From Pirellulaceae bacterium (GTDB lineage: Bacteria; Planctomycetota; Planctomycetia; Pirellulales; Pirellulaceae): DNA of 41,724 nt. Shown piece after piece: positions 7,312 to 16,239 of this stretch. A program made the position numbers and the translations under genes. The number at the start of each line of letters is the position of its first letter. The stretch's first letter is position 1. The notes beneath the pieces were generated by a model. The model made no database searches. It saw only the letters and a program-made list of their open reading frames with translations, and was not told the DNA's origin. The DNA lies in contig JANQJJ010000295.1 in NCBI GenBank assembly GCA_028281725.1, forward strand, positions 1 through 41,724, in the 5' to 3' direction.

Positions 7312-9777
7312 TTAGGCTTTGGTATTCCTAGGACGCTTGGGCGCCTTAATACGGTGAATGTGGTTGAGCACCACGTGGGTAAGCGTTCGTTGCGCTGGCG
7401 AGAGCACTGCGTCTTTTCCGAATCGTATGGCATCGGCAGTTTCAAGGAACTCCAGAACGGCCTCGCGACTATTGGGCTCTAGATCCCACTGGCCGTCGTA
7501 GAAACACTTACGACACGTTTTCGAGGAGGGGCGTGGGTGTCCAATCAGCATCCAGCGCACGTCAAGCATCCAGCATAGCCAGGAGATTCGACGTCCATCG
7601 GACACGAACCTCAAGACAGGATAACACAGCCGACAAAGTAGTGCGAAAAGCAGTGCGCGCAGCAGATAGGCACTAGCTGCAAGCAGGAAGAAAGAAAGTG
7701 CGCCCAGTGCGAGGGCCTTCGAGTTTTTGCGTGCCAGATACCAAAGTCCTGCCCTCAGTTTCGGCTTTTGAAATCCTGGTGTAGGCTCCAACGGCATCCA
7801 GTATCCATGCCCCGTATTGATCTCTACCCAGGTATGAGCGTCCTGTGGCAAAATCGCCGTGGCTTTCTCGGAGACATCATAGTGCTCTGGTGAAACGTAG
7901 AATCCGGCTACCAAGCGAGTTTCGTAGCCCAGGTGGTCAAGCATCAGCGCTGCAGCGGTCGCGAAGAGATAGCTTGGTCCCTTTTTCTCAACCAGGAAGG
8001 CCTGGAGGCTTCCGACCTCACTGTCGGGCGGCTCGCGCGCCCACTCAAATTCGTGGCGGAGTCCATCAACGACGTTGTTGACTTGATCGAGTCCGCGGTC
8101 TGCTGTGCCCGCATACTGGTGGGCCAGTGCCGCAAGTTCGCTCTGGCAGCCTTCTGTCGTCGGTTGATGAAAGCGGCCCGGCGCGCAGTTTCGTAGCAAG
8201 CTTGCAACTCGCTGCTGATCCATTCGACTGGTCACGAATCGCACTACCGTATAGTCCGGCACATGAACGCGATCTGGCATGAACAAGCAATCGTCTTTGG
8301 TATAAGCAAAGAAATCTGGCAAGTCGATCTGATCGATACTCCACAGCTGCGTTCCAGCACGAATCGGAATCTCGAAAGACCGAAATCGAGTGAACCTGAG
8401 AGCCTCAGGGATCGAGTCCACAAAAGGGCTGATTGAATTCTGGATGGTTTTAGACGCAGGGCGAAACCAAGTTCGCTCCTCGATATTGATGGCTTCCAAA
8501 CTCAATCGAGCCGGCTGATCTTCATCCTCGCTAAGATTCTTGAGCCAAACCGTTCCATCGAATTGGTGGAACTTTTCGGCTGCCAAACGAATTCCGGTTT
8601 TCCCTTCCCAGAACATCAGTGAATCGGAGTAGAGGTCTTTAGGTGGCTTTCGCTTCTTGGGTGGATCGCGCTCGATTGAGAACTCGTTTCCTCCACTCGA
8701 ACGATTCGTCTCCGCAAACTTCCCTTCATTCGACTCAATGTCATTTGGGTTCAACGCCTGGGCGCGCTCGGTTCGCTCTTTTTTCTTAGGTCCGCCAAAC
8801 TCCTCCGAAAAAACATCAAACAAGCTCGGCTTCTCAGAGTCCAGAAAAAAGTCGGTTTCAACGGGACCAAAAGACGAGGCGTGCTTGCGCGCTGCAACAA
8901 GCGCGTCTCCATCACCAACTCCAGAACGCGCGGCCGAGTCCTTTCCAGAAGTTCCACCACTGGTCGGCATGATTTCAGCCTGGAGCTTTCGTAAGACGGG
9001 GACGCGGCCCCACACGGCATATGTCGCGGTGATAGACAGAGTGATGGCCAAAAGCAGGTACGACCAGCGCGGGGAAGTCGACGTTTTCACCTCAGTTGCC
9101 GTCAAACATTGAACGGTCGACCAATGATTGTTCAACAACCACCACAAGCAAACAGCGATCCAGACGAAGGCGAAAAAAGCCCCGCCTAAGTCGTCCGAAA
9201 TGTAGGCTGTGAACAGAACCAGGAATCCGCTCGCTACAACCGAGAGACTCAGAGAACGTAGCGTCTTTTTTGCAATCAGGGCTATCGCAAGGCCGCCCCA
9301 TGACAGACTGGCTAACATCAAAATCTCCGAACCGTTGCCCGAACCCACTGTTCTGGCAAATTGATCCAGGAGCCAAGGAAACAAGAGGCAGAGAGTTGCA
9401 AGCCAAATGGCGTGAAAATCTGGCGGAATTCCTGCAGGAACTTCCGCAGTAGACGGCTTCGAAGACTCTTTTTGCGCCGGCATAGAGCACCGGTAGGCCG
9501 CGTAAAGCAAAATCCCTCCGACCAGTAGCTCAGCACCAAGCACCATTGGGCTGTCGTAGTCGATGCGACGGACTACGAAGGCAACCATCGCGATCACAGC
9601 GAGCAGCACAACTGCAGGACGGCGGCGACTCAATTCGCTCTTAGTATCTGATTTGGAACCAAAATCAGAATTCTGCGTGAGGCTTGCTCGGACAGTCGTT
9701 CGAGCACCCAGGGACTTGGAATGGCTCGATGGAACCGCCATGGGGCCCGAATCAGGATCAGGCTGCGACGCAATCAC
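7312..9777 (-). CDS. Membrane transglutaminase-like protein with Ser at the catalytic Cys position
   Basis: The preferred start is GTG at 9777, which has AGGAGG six bases upstream and overlaps the end of the DUF58 gene by 20 bases; this gives 821 residues. The N-terminal part has several membrane helices, as in TgpA-like proteins (DUF3488 plus transglutaminase), then an acidic linker, then a transglutaminase core, one more membrane span near 700 and a cytoplasmic tail. The core is clear in KKGPSYLFATAAALMLDHLG, DAHTWVEI and WMPLEPTPGF. The catalytic triad is altered: Ser602 stands where Cys is expected, His648 is kept and Glu664 replaces Asp, with normal spacing. It is thus probably not a classical transglutaminase or protease. 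The longer open frame to 10131 lies inside DUF58 and is rejected. Confidence 0.88.
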   Translation of the reverse strand: MIASQPDPDSGPMAVPSSHSKSLGARTTVRASLTQNSDFGSKSDTKSELSRRRPAVVLLAVIAMVAFVVRRIDYDSPMVLGAELLVGGILLYAAYRCSMPAQKESSKPSTAEVPAGIPPDFHAIWLATLCLLFPWLLDQFARTVGSGNGSEILMLASLSWGGLAIALIAKKTLRSLSLSVVASGFLVLFTAYISDDLGGAFFAFVWIAVCLWWLLNNHWSTVQCLTATEVKTSTSPRWSYLLLAITLSITATYAVWGRVPVLRKLQAEIMPTSGGTSGKDSAARSGVGDGDALVAARKHASSFGPVETDFFLDSEKPSLFDVFSEEFGGPKKKERTERAQALNPNDIESNEGKFAETNRSSGGNEFSIERDPPKKRKPPKDLYSDSLMFWEGKTGIRLAAEKFHQFDGTVWLKNLSEDEDQPARLSLEAINIEERTWFRPASKTIQNSISPFVDSIPEALRFTRFRSFEIPIRAGTQLWSIDQIDLPDFFAYTKDDCLFMPDRVHVPDYTVVRFVTSRMDQQRVASLLRNCAPGRFHQPTTEGCQSELAALAHQYAGTADRGLDQVNNVVDGLRHEFEWAREPPDSEVGSLQAFLVEKKGPSYLFATAAALMLDHLGYETRLVAGFYVSPEHYDVSEKATAILPQDAHTWVEINTGHGYWMPLEPTPGFQKPKLRAGLWYLARKNSKALALGALSFFLLAASAYLLRALLFALLCRLCYPVLRFVSDGRRISWLCWMLDVRWMLIGHPRPSSKTCRKCFYDGQWDLEPNSREAVLEFLETADAIRFGKDAVLSPAQRTLTHVVLNHIHRIKAPKRPRNTKA

Positions 9778-11056
9778 GACTTGCCTCCTGGAGTATCTGT
9801 TCCAGTTGTCGATCAATGCCTTGATCAAGATCCACTTGGTGCGCCTCCGCCGGGTGTGGAACGCCCTGAGTTGTTTCGCGCAATCGAACCTCGATGCCCA
9901 CCAAGCGATGGTCCAGTACCGTCTCTGTGCCGGAAGATGCACAACTAGCAAAACAGTGGATGGCAAAGCCCGTTCCCTGCAGAGGAGTGCGCGTGGTTGA
10001 GGATCTGCTTCCAGTCGCACTGGTCGGCTCAGGAGAATCAAGGGGCACCAGCGCGAGGTGGTCCCAAGCGGCACCGGCAGACGCTTTACCAACTGGGACC
10101 GGCTTCTGCTCGTCGTCAATCCACAGTTCAAACGGAATATGGCGAGCGCTCAGCAGATCAACCAGGGTCGCCGCAATGCGAACTCGCCAAGCTAAGTTGT
10201 CTCTCGCATCCGCACTTTTCCCGGCGCATCGTGCCGTAAACAAGTGAATCTTCAGTGGACTCTTTTGCGGTCCTCCTCTTTCGCAAACAACAAGTTCGTC
10301 GAGTCGGGCCGACTGAACCCAGTGAATGCTTCTCAGCGAGTCGCCGCGCTGGAATTCTCGGACTCCAAGAAAATCCCCGTGGTTAGAAGGTCGATTTCCC
10401 TCTCCGGCGTCCGCAAGTTTAGCTCCAGAGAACTCGCATTCGGCTACCAAAGCAAGCAGGTGCGGCCGAACAAGAACTGTTTGGACAGAAGCGATGGCTC
10501 GACGCGACGTGTAGATGCCAAACGGAAACGCACAGGCTAGAACAGGATCGCCATTGGGATAGTGACCACGAAACTCTGGCTGGATCGGCAAACGGTACTC
10601 GGCGGAACTAAATGCAGGCACTCTCGCCAATCCACAATCACCCTGTCTGAGCGTCAAATCGAATTCCTCATCTTCCACAGGAACTCGAAAGTAATTTTCA
10701 ATCACAAGCCCCAAAACTGGAATCGGAAGTGGGTTGCGAACGCTAAGCAGCAAGCACGCTTCTTCGCCTTCATAAAGCTCCTCGCTTTCGCAACGCAATT
10801 TGCAGGAAAGCACGCGAGTGGCCAACCACGGAAATCCGAGTCCCAAGAACAGCACGACCGCAAGACCTGCGGCCATCGACCAGCCAACTGGACTGAAGAA
10901 AGCCCCGATAAGTACGCTACTGATCAGCGCGATGACGAACCAACCCACCGGCTCCCGGAGCCAGTAAACGTAGACATTGGCACCGGGGCAAAAATCCGTA
11001 TAAAGCAGACTGTAGAAAATCCGCAGAATCGACCGAGTTCGGCTATTGGGTTGCAT
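9758..11056 (-). CDS. DUF58 domain protein
   Basis: This protein carries two N-terminal membrane helices (about residues 36-55 and 60-78 from the ATG at 11056) and the DUF58 signature FLGVREFQRGDSLRSIHWVQSAR near residues 229-251. DUF58 proteins are VWA-like partners of MoxR ATPases, usually with transglutaminase-like membrane proteins, exactly the neighbours seen here. The start at 11056 (432 residues) is chosen because it precedes SLLYTDFCPGANVYVYWL, the usual beginning of such proteins; the frame is open to a GTG at 11194, giving 46 more residues without recognisable features. It is the first gene of the cluster, so the promoter probably lies between 11057 and 11308. Confidence 0.88.
   Translation of the reverse strand: MQPNSRTRSILRIFYSLLYTDFCPGANVYVYWLREPVGWFVIALISSVLIGAFFSPVGWSMAAGLAVVLFLGLGFPWLATRVLSCKLRCESEELYEGEEACLLLSVRNPLPIPVLGLVIENYFRVPVEDEEFDLTLRQGDCGLARVPAFSSAEYRLPIQPEFRGHYPNGDPVLACAFPFGIYTSRRAIASVQTVLVRPHLLALVAECEFSGAKLADAGEGNRPSNHGDFLGVREFQRGDSLRSIHWVQSARLDELVVCERGGPQKSPLKIHLFTARCAGKSADARDNLAWRVRIAATLVDLLSARHIPFELWIDDEQKPVPVGKASAGAAWDHLALVPLDSPEPTSATGSRSSTTRTPLQGTGFAIHCFASCASSGTETVLDHRLVGIEVRLRETTQGVPHPAEAHQVDLDQGIDRQLEQILQEASRDCVAA
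9784..9789 (-). promoter_or_regulatory. Ribosome binding site that fixes the transglutaminase-like start
   Basis: Read on the minus strand this is AGGAGG, followed by six bases and then the GTG at 9777. It is a full-strength site in a window where most genes have weak ones. It decides between GTG 9777 and the later ATG 9741, and places the site inside the DUF58 reading frame, consistent with coupled translation. Confidence 0.75.
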
Positions 11057-11308
11057 GGAAGCCTGCCAGATAGAGCGCAATGAAGACCGGAAGCGATGTG
11101 CACGCGATGGATCTGAGCCACAAAACTCACGCCGCAGCTCGGCGAGCGATAACCGCTTGGTAAACCACGTGCTAACCCAGGCCAAGCCACCCACACGGTG
11201 TCAGCTTGCAAGTGACGGGGAACTACGAAGAGCCCCTTAGTAAAAAATATGGAGCCAAGAACCCGCGACCCAAGTTACTGGTTGTGCGCGCAGCCGTATT
11301 GCCTGGGG

Positions 11309-11734
11309 TTAGCCGGCTACTGGCGGGCCGCGAACAGAGTATCCGTGAGATGGATCTGCAAAAAGATGCATTGTTGGTGAGACAACCGCTTGATACTGAA
11401 TGCCATTATTTGCCATGACTGTAGTCTGTGGAGGCAGTACTACGGCTCTCAAAGCAAAGAAATTCTGGCAAATGCCGCAGCTGTCTGAATCATGCTCTGC
11501 TGGTAGCGGGCTTCCGTCTCGCTCTTGGTCGCCCGGAGTCGTTTTGCAAGAATGAGCGCGACAGCAGCGGCAATGGTCTGCCTCAGCGAAGGATTTGCTG
11601 GCGGCACCGCGTTGCGACAAGATCTGGGACTCGGTCGACAAGTGACAACCCACGTGGACAAAGCCTACGAGATTGCTCAGCAGAATGGCAACTGCCGAGA
11701 CGCTGGCAACGAGTTGTCGAAGAGCTTTGACCAT
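11309..11734 (-). CDS. Small exported Cys/His-rich protein, DUF2946-like
   Basis: From the ATG at 11734 the 141-residue product begins MVKALRQLVASVSAVAILLSN, a good signal peptide or anchor. An upstream in-frame ATG at 11839 would add 35 residues before it and is less likely. The mature part has many Cys and His: DHCRCCRAHSC, then EHDSDSCGICQNFFAL, and it ends in GYSVRGPPVAG. The C-x-x-C motif, the hydrophobic N-terminus and the terminal RGPP resemble the DUF2946 family of small membrane or periplasmic proteins, sometimes found near copper genes. This likeness is from memory and moderate. It lies upstream of the MoxR cluster on the same strand with a 252-base gap, and is divergent from the FAD oxidoreductase gene. 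Confidence 0.62.
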   Translation of the reverse strand: MVKALRQLVASVSAVAILLSNLVGFVHVGCHLSTESQILSQRGAASKSFAEADHCRCCRAHSCKTTPGDQERDGSPLPAEHDSDSCGICQNFFALRAVVLPPQTTVMANNGIQYQAVVSPTMHLFADPSHGYSVRGPPVAG

Positions 11735-12102
11735 CGTCGGTGAAGCGTTAAGGCTTACACTCGGAGGAGAGTTTCGATTGATGCGATCGGGTCGACCAGG
11801 GAGAGCCCTGAGTATGTCTCTGATGGTACGTTCGGTCAAGCGTGCAGGTTCAAAGAAGTGAAGAGAGAGACGATAGGTAAGACCACGAGAGCTGTCTGAT
11901 AAACCAGTCGTTTTTCCCTTCGCCAGGCCATGCTATCCCAGGTTCGCATGGGGCTTGCGTGCTTTCTGGTTCGTGGAAGAGCCCCCCATTTTAGCCGCGC
12001 CCCGGAACCCACGGGCCATTCTCGAATGCGCCCCAAGGGCGCATTGTGTTAAAGTACTCCAATAATGCAGTCGCGACTTTCCTTAACTTTGAGACCAGAC
12101 AG
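11735..12102. other. Divergent intergenic region
   Basis: These 368 bases lie between two divergent genes and should hold promoters for both. If the Cys/His-rich protein starts at 11839, its first codons occupy part of it. The only clear structure is the perfect inverted repeat at 12025-12045. No confident -35/-10 pair was found. Confidence 0.45.
12025..12045. promoter_or_regulatory. Perfect 9-bp inverted repeat upstream of the FAD oxidoreductase gene
   Basis: AATGCGCCC, a three-base loop CAA, and GGGCGCATT form a perfect hairpin or compact inverted repeat. It ends 57 bases before the ATG at 12103. No T-run follows on either strand, so it is not a standard terminator. It could be an operator or a structure in the leader RNA; the sequence alone does not decide. 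Confidence 0.5.
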
Positions 12103-14373
12103 ATGAAACCAAGTTTCCTTGTACTGTTAGCAGCCGTTTTCGTCTTTCCGCCGAGCGCGACGGAAGCTCAGCAGGTCTTTGTTGAGGCGGAGAGTTTCGA
12201 CTCGCCGGGTGGATGGAAGCTCGACACCCAATTCATTGACAACATGGGCTCGCCGTATCTCCTGGCTCATGGCTTGGGGCGACCTGTCGAGGATGCAACC
12301 AAAACGGTTGAATTTCCAGAGACAGGTCAGTACCAAGTCTTCGTGCGGACCAAGGACTGGGTTGCCCAGTGGAATGCCCCGGGACAGCCCGGCAGATTTC
12401 AGCTGCTGATCGACGATGAACCCGTCGAGCAGGTATTCGGAACCGAGGGAGCCGAGTGGTTTTGGCAGTCCGGCGGTACGGTGCGAATCAGCAACACCCG
12501 CACTCGGCTCGCACTGCGCGACTTAACGGGCTTCGATGGTCGCTGCGACGCCATCTTCTTTACCAAAGACAATCAAGCTCCGCCAAACACGTCTGAGGTT
12601 CTGGGGAAGTGGCGGCGTCAACAGCTTGGATTAAAGGAAGTTCCAACCGAAATGTCCGGCTATGACTTGGTCGTGATTGGCGGCGGCTATTCGGGTATAG
12701 GCTCGGCGATTTCCGCCGCGCGAATGGGGTGCCGAGTCGCTCTGATTCAAAACCGTCCCGTTCTCGGTGGCAACGGATCGAGTGAAGTCCGCGTTTGGTC
12801 CATGGGGTTAATCCGCCGTGGCAAGTATCCTCGAGTCGGTGAGATTGTTAGCGAGTTCAGCGATAACGCCAAGAAATCTCCGGGAACCTACGAGGAGTTT
12901 GGAGACGCCGACAAAGAAGCTCTGGTAGCTGCCGAAGAGAATATCGACCTGTTTCTAAACCACCACGCCTACCGAGTCGACCAATCGGAGAATCTTATAC
13001 AGGGTGTCTACGCGTTCGATACACGTACCGGCGAACACAAGAGGTTCGTCGGAAAACTCTATAGCGACTGTACTGGCCACGGGACGATCGGTTTCCTGGC
13101 CGAAGCGGATTGGGAAATGACGCCCAAGGGCCGTATGGGGATGAGCAACATGTGGGCTTGGGACGAAGGCGATACTCCGGTCGACTTTCCCCAGACACCT
13201 TGGGCGCTGGACCTCAACATGGAAGACTTCCCGTACCCACGCGACCATCATGGTCAGTGGTTTTGGGAAGGCGGGTTTGATAAAGACCCAATCAAGGAAG
13301 CGGAAAGCATTCGCGATTGGAATCTTCGAGCCGTTTATGGTGCCTTCAATGCTATGAAAAACCGTGATGGGGCCGCTGAACACCGCAATGCCTATCTGAC
13401 GTGGATTGCCTACATCGGTGGGCCTCGCGAGTCGCGGAGGTTGATCGGGGACATCATTTTGAGTCAGGAAGATATCGTAGAGAAAGTGGCGTTTCCGGAT
13501 GGCTGCGTTCCGAGCACTTGGTCGATCGATCTGCACTATCCCAAAAAGCAGTACTCGAAGAAGTACCCAAATGATCCTTTCATTTCGGTGGCTGTACATG
13601 ATCGACGCATTGATCGAAGCTTTGGCTATCCAGTTCCGTATCGATGCTTCTATTCTCGAAACATCGAGAATTTGTTTATGGCCGGGCGGTGCATCAGCGT
13701 GACCCACGAAGCACTGGGGACGACACGAGTGATGAAAACGTGCGGCATGATGGGGGAAGTTGTGGGGCGTGCCGCCAGCATCTGCGTGGCTAAAAACTGC
13801 TCTCCCCGTGACGTCTACACGCGCTACTGGAGCGAAATGGACCAGTTGCTGAGATTGCCCGGCAAGGCTCGGCGCGACACCGTCGATGGTGACTTCACCA
13901 TTCCAGACGACGCTCTCGCGCTAGCAGGCCCCCATGGACCGCCTACGGGGCTGGAGCCGGAATCGTTGGATGGACTGATCATCGATGACATGGACGCAGT
14001 GAAGTCAGGGAAGTGGACCACGGGAACGGGACTGAAAGGCTATGTTGGCTGGGGCTACGTTTATGCCGGCGATGGCTCCGGAGCTACGATTCGATTCCAG
14101 GGCAAAGTACGAGAAAGCGGCCTGTTTGACGTACGTCTGGCACATCTGCCGCACGAAAATCGCGGTGCTCACGTCCCGGTCGATATTGAGACGTCCAACG
14201 GATCGAAACGCGTGATGATTAACATGCAGGAACCAGCCCAGTCCAATGGTTTTACGTCGCTTGGCAAATATGCTTTGACAAAGGGGGAGACGATTTCAGT
14301 TGTATTGACGGCCGAGGGAGCCGGAGGCATTGTCCACGCCGATGCGGTGCAGATCCTACAGGTTGAGAGGTAA
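12103..14373 (+). CDS. Exported FAD-dependent oxidoreductase with golvesin-like domains
   Basis: The 756-residue protein starts with a Sec-type signal peptide (cleavage near EAQ-Q at 21-24). Residues about 25-155 form a beta-rich domain resembling carbohydrate-binding or golvesin-like modules. The FAD_oxidored (PF12831) core follows, with the dinucleotide-binding stretch VVIGGGYSGIGSA (190-202), then VLGGNGSSEVR, and C-terminal FLMAGRCISVTHEALGTTRVM. The last 120 residues, ending GIVHADAVQIL, are again golvesin-like. The real start is placed at 12103 because the upstream extension hides the signal peptide. The enzyme should act outside the cytoplasm, perhaps on sugars or polysaccharides; the substrate is unknown. 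A membrane flavoprotein gene begins two bases after its stop, and that gene's ribosome site lies in this gene's last codons. Confidence 0.92.
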   Translation: MKPSFLVLLAAVFVFPPSATEAQQVFVEAESFDSPGGWKLDTQFIDNMGSPYLLAHGLGRPVEDATKTVEFPETGQYQVFVRTKDWVAQWNAPGQPGRFQLLIDDEPVEQVFGTEGAEWFWQSGGTVRISNTRTRLALRDLTGFDGRCDAIFFTKDNQAPPNTSEVLGKWRRQQLGLKEVPTEMSGYDLVVIGGGYSGIGSAISAARMGCRVALIQNRPVLGGNGSSEVRVWSMGLIRRGKYPRVGEIVSEFSDNAKKSPGTYEEFGDADKEALVAAEENIDLFLNHHAYRVDQSENLIQGVYAFDTRTGEHKRFVGKLYSDCTGHGTIGFLAEADWEMTPKGRMGMSNMWAWDEGDTPVDFPQTPWALDLNMEDFPYPRDHHGQWFWEGGFDKDPIKEAESIRDWNLRAVYGAFNAMKNRDGAAEHRNAYLTWIAYIGGPRESRRLIGDIILSQEDIVEKVAFPDGCVPSTWSIDLHYPKKQYSKKYPNDPFISVAVHDRRIDRSFGYPVPYRCFYSRNIENLFMAGRCISVTHEALGTTRVMKTCGMMGEVVGRAASICVAKNCSPRDVYTRYWSEMDQLLRLPGKARRDTVDGDFTIPDDALALAGPHGPPTGLEPESLDGLIIDDMDAVKSGKWTTGTGLKGYVGWGYVYAGDGSGATIRFQGKVRESGLFDVRLAHLPHENRGAHVPVDIETSNGSKRVMINMQEPAQSNGFTSLGKYALTKGETISVVLTAEGAGGIVHADAVQILQVER

Positions 14374-14375
14374 GC

Positions 14376-16079
14376 GTGAAGCCGCCAAAAAGTCGCGCGC
14401 GACCATGGGGGCTTCATTTGATGCGAGTCACCCTGTTCGCCGTGATTATCGTACTCATCCACAGCCAACACGCTCAGCGGCAAGCAGACAGGCAATATCA
14501 GGGATCGCCTTCGATCAATCTGGCGAACGTCCAAAGCATTTTTCCGCGTGCCGCATCAATTTCAAAAAAGGCGTTGGCCAACGGCGGCCATGAAGTGTTG
14601 GATGCTGACGGAGACGTGCTTGGGCTGGTCCTGCAAACATCCCCGAAAAGCGACCACTTGATTGGCTTTTCCGGTCCGACGAACACGCTGATCGGATTCT
14701 CGTTGGACAATCAAATTGTCGGACTGGATATCGTCTCGAGCGGTGACACGCGCGAGCACGTTGAGCAGATTCGGCTTGACGAACGATTCCTGAATTCATT
14801 TGTTGGCAAATCCTGGGAACAGGCGCAAATCTTATCCGACATCGATGCCGTGTCAGGTGCGACGCTCACAAGTTTGGCTATCCAAGAGTCGATCCTGTTG
14901 CGGTTCAGCGGCGGCCGTACTTCACTTCGCTTTCCAGACCCGCTGCAGATCAACGAGGCGCGGCGCCTATTTGAGGCGGCAGACAGCGTAGAACAGGATC
15001 CGGCGCATCATGCTCTCTGGCATGTCAAAGACGGCGCAGGCACGAAAATTGGATCGGTCTTGTGTACCTCGCCAGCAGCAGACAACTTGATCGGCTATCA
15101 AGGTCCGACCGAAACCTGGATTGGATTCCAGCCTAGCGGGATCGTTTCCGGCATCGTTCTCGGACGCAGCTATGACAACGCCCAATACGTGAACTATGTA
15201 CGCGATGACAAGTACTTTCTTTCCCTGTTTGATGGCTTGTCATTGCAAGAGCTCGCCGAACTTGATCCGGTTGAGGCTGAGATTGACGGCGTCTCGGGAG
15301 CCACGATGACGAGCATGACCGTCACGCTAGGCATGATACAAGCTGCAAAAGAGTTTCGAGTTTCGTCCAAGGCAGCATCCAGTGCTCAAAGCCTTGCGGT
15401 GAATTGGGGGCTGAGCGACTTGGGGACCGCAATGGTAGTCATCGCGGGAATAGCCATCGCGCTAACCCGGCTTCGAGTTCCCAGGTATTTGCGTTTGGCT
15501 TTCCAGCTGCTGTTGATAGGTTATCTCGGCCTGATCAACGGCGATCTCATTTCGCAGGCAATGATCGTCGGCTGGGCTCAGAATGGTGTCCCCTGGCGAA
15601 ACGCAGGAGGATTGGCTTTGTTGACGTTGGCGGCCTTCTTAGTACCGATCACGACGAAGCGGAACGTCTACTGCACGCATCTTTGTCCGCACGGTGCGGC
15701 GCAGCAATTGCTGAAGCGCCGGGTACGGTGGCAGCTGGCACTACCGCGTTGGCTATCGTCGTTTTTGAAGATGGTTCCTGCGTTGCTATTGGCCTGGTGC
15801 GTGGTCGTTGCGATTGTCTCGCTGCCAATGAGTCTGGTCGATATAGAACCATTTAATGCATGGGTGTTTCGTGTTGCTGGATGGGCCAGCATTACGATTG
15901 CGATCATCGGACTGGTGGCGTCGCTGTTCGTACCGATGGCCTACTGCCGATATGGCTGCCCGACAGGCTTGACGCTGGGTTTCCTGAGGCTCAGCGCGCG
16001 TAGCGGTCAGTGGTCGCACCGAGATGGGTTTGCAGTCGCACTGGCTGTTTTGGCTGTCATCTTGTGGGTGGTCACGTAG
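14376..16079 (+). CDS. Membrane FMN-binding electron-transfer protein with two flavinylation motifs (NosR/CcoG-like)
   Basis: The 567-residue protein starts at GTG 14376 with GAGAGG five bases upstream. After one N-terminal span it has two FMN-bind domains. Each has the Dxx(S/T)GAT motif for ApbE-dependent covalent FMN attachment: D157-A-V-S-G-A-T163 and D304-G-V-S-G-A-T310. The C-terminal half has about six membrane helices and two Cys clusters, C433-x3-C437-P and C524-x3-C528-P, as in the polyferredoxin-like core of NosR and CcoG. Such proteins move electrons across or along the membrane to extracytoplasmic acceptors. No soluble ferredoxin tail and no apbE gene are present. The gene is in an apparent operon with the exported FAD oxidoreductase, its likely partner. 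This pairing is inference from spacing and redox logic. Confidence 0.9.
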   Translation: MKPPKSRARPWGLHLMRVTLFAVIIVLIHSQHAQRQADRQYQGSPSINLANVQSIFPRAASISKKALANGGHEVLDADGDVLGLVLQTSPKSDHLIGFSGPTNTLIGFSLDNQIVGLDIVSSGDTREHVEQIRLDERFLNSFVGKSWEQAQILSDIDAVSGATLTSLAIQESILLRFSGGRTSLRFPDPLQINEARRLFEAADSVEQDPAHHALWHVKDGAGTKIGSVLCTSPAADNLIGYQGPTETWIGFQPSGIVSGIVLGRSYDNAQYVNYVRDDKYFLSLFDGLSLQELAELDPVEAEIDGVSGATMTSMTVTLGMIQAAKEFRVSSKAASSAQSLAVNWGLSDLGTAMVVIAGIAIALTRLRVPRYLRLAFQLLLIGYLGLINGDLISQAMIVGWAQNGVPWRNAGGLALLTLAAFLVPITTKRNVYCTHLCPHGAAQQLLKRRVRWQLALPRWLSSFLKMVPALLLAWCVVVAIVSLPMSLVDIEPFNAWVFRVAGWASITIAIIGLVASLFVPMAYCRYGCPTGLTLGFLRLSARSGQWSHRDGFAVALAVLAVILWVVT

Positions 16080-16239
16080 TGCTCAGCGACAGGATTCCTA
16101 CTGCGGAAACAGTCGATGTTTTTACAGCGAACTCTTCGAAAGAAGTGAACGCCCGTATCGTTCGACGTGGTCGCTAGTGTAAATTTCATAGGCTTTCTGG
16201 GACACCGCTTCGCACTTGAGTAGGGCAGTTTGACAGATC

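Noticed and set aside
9778-10131. N-terminal extension of the transglutaminase-like frame up to 10131
   Set aside because: It lies wholly inside the DUF58 gene on the same strand in another frame, is Arg/Ser-rich, and a strong AGGAGG site marks the GTG at 9777.
12955-13707. Minus-strand frame of 250 codons inside the FAD oxidoreductase
   Set aside because: It is the reverse image of a confidently identified gene and has no recognisable product.
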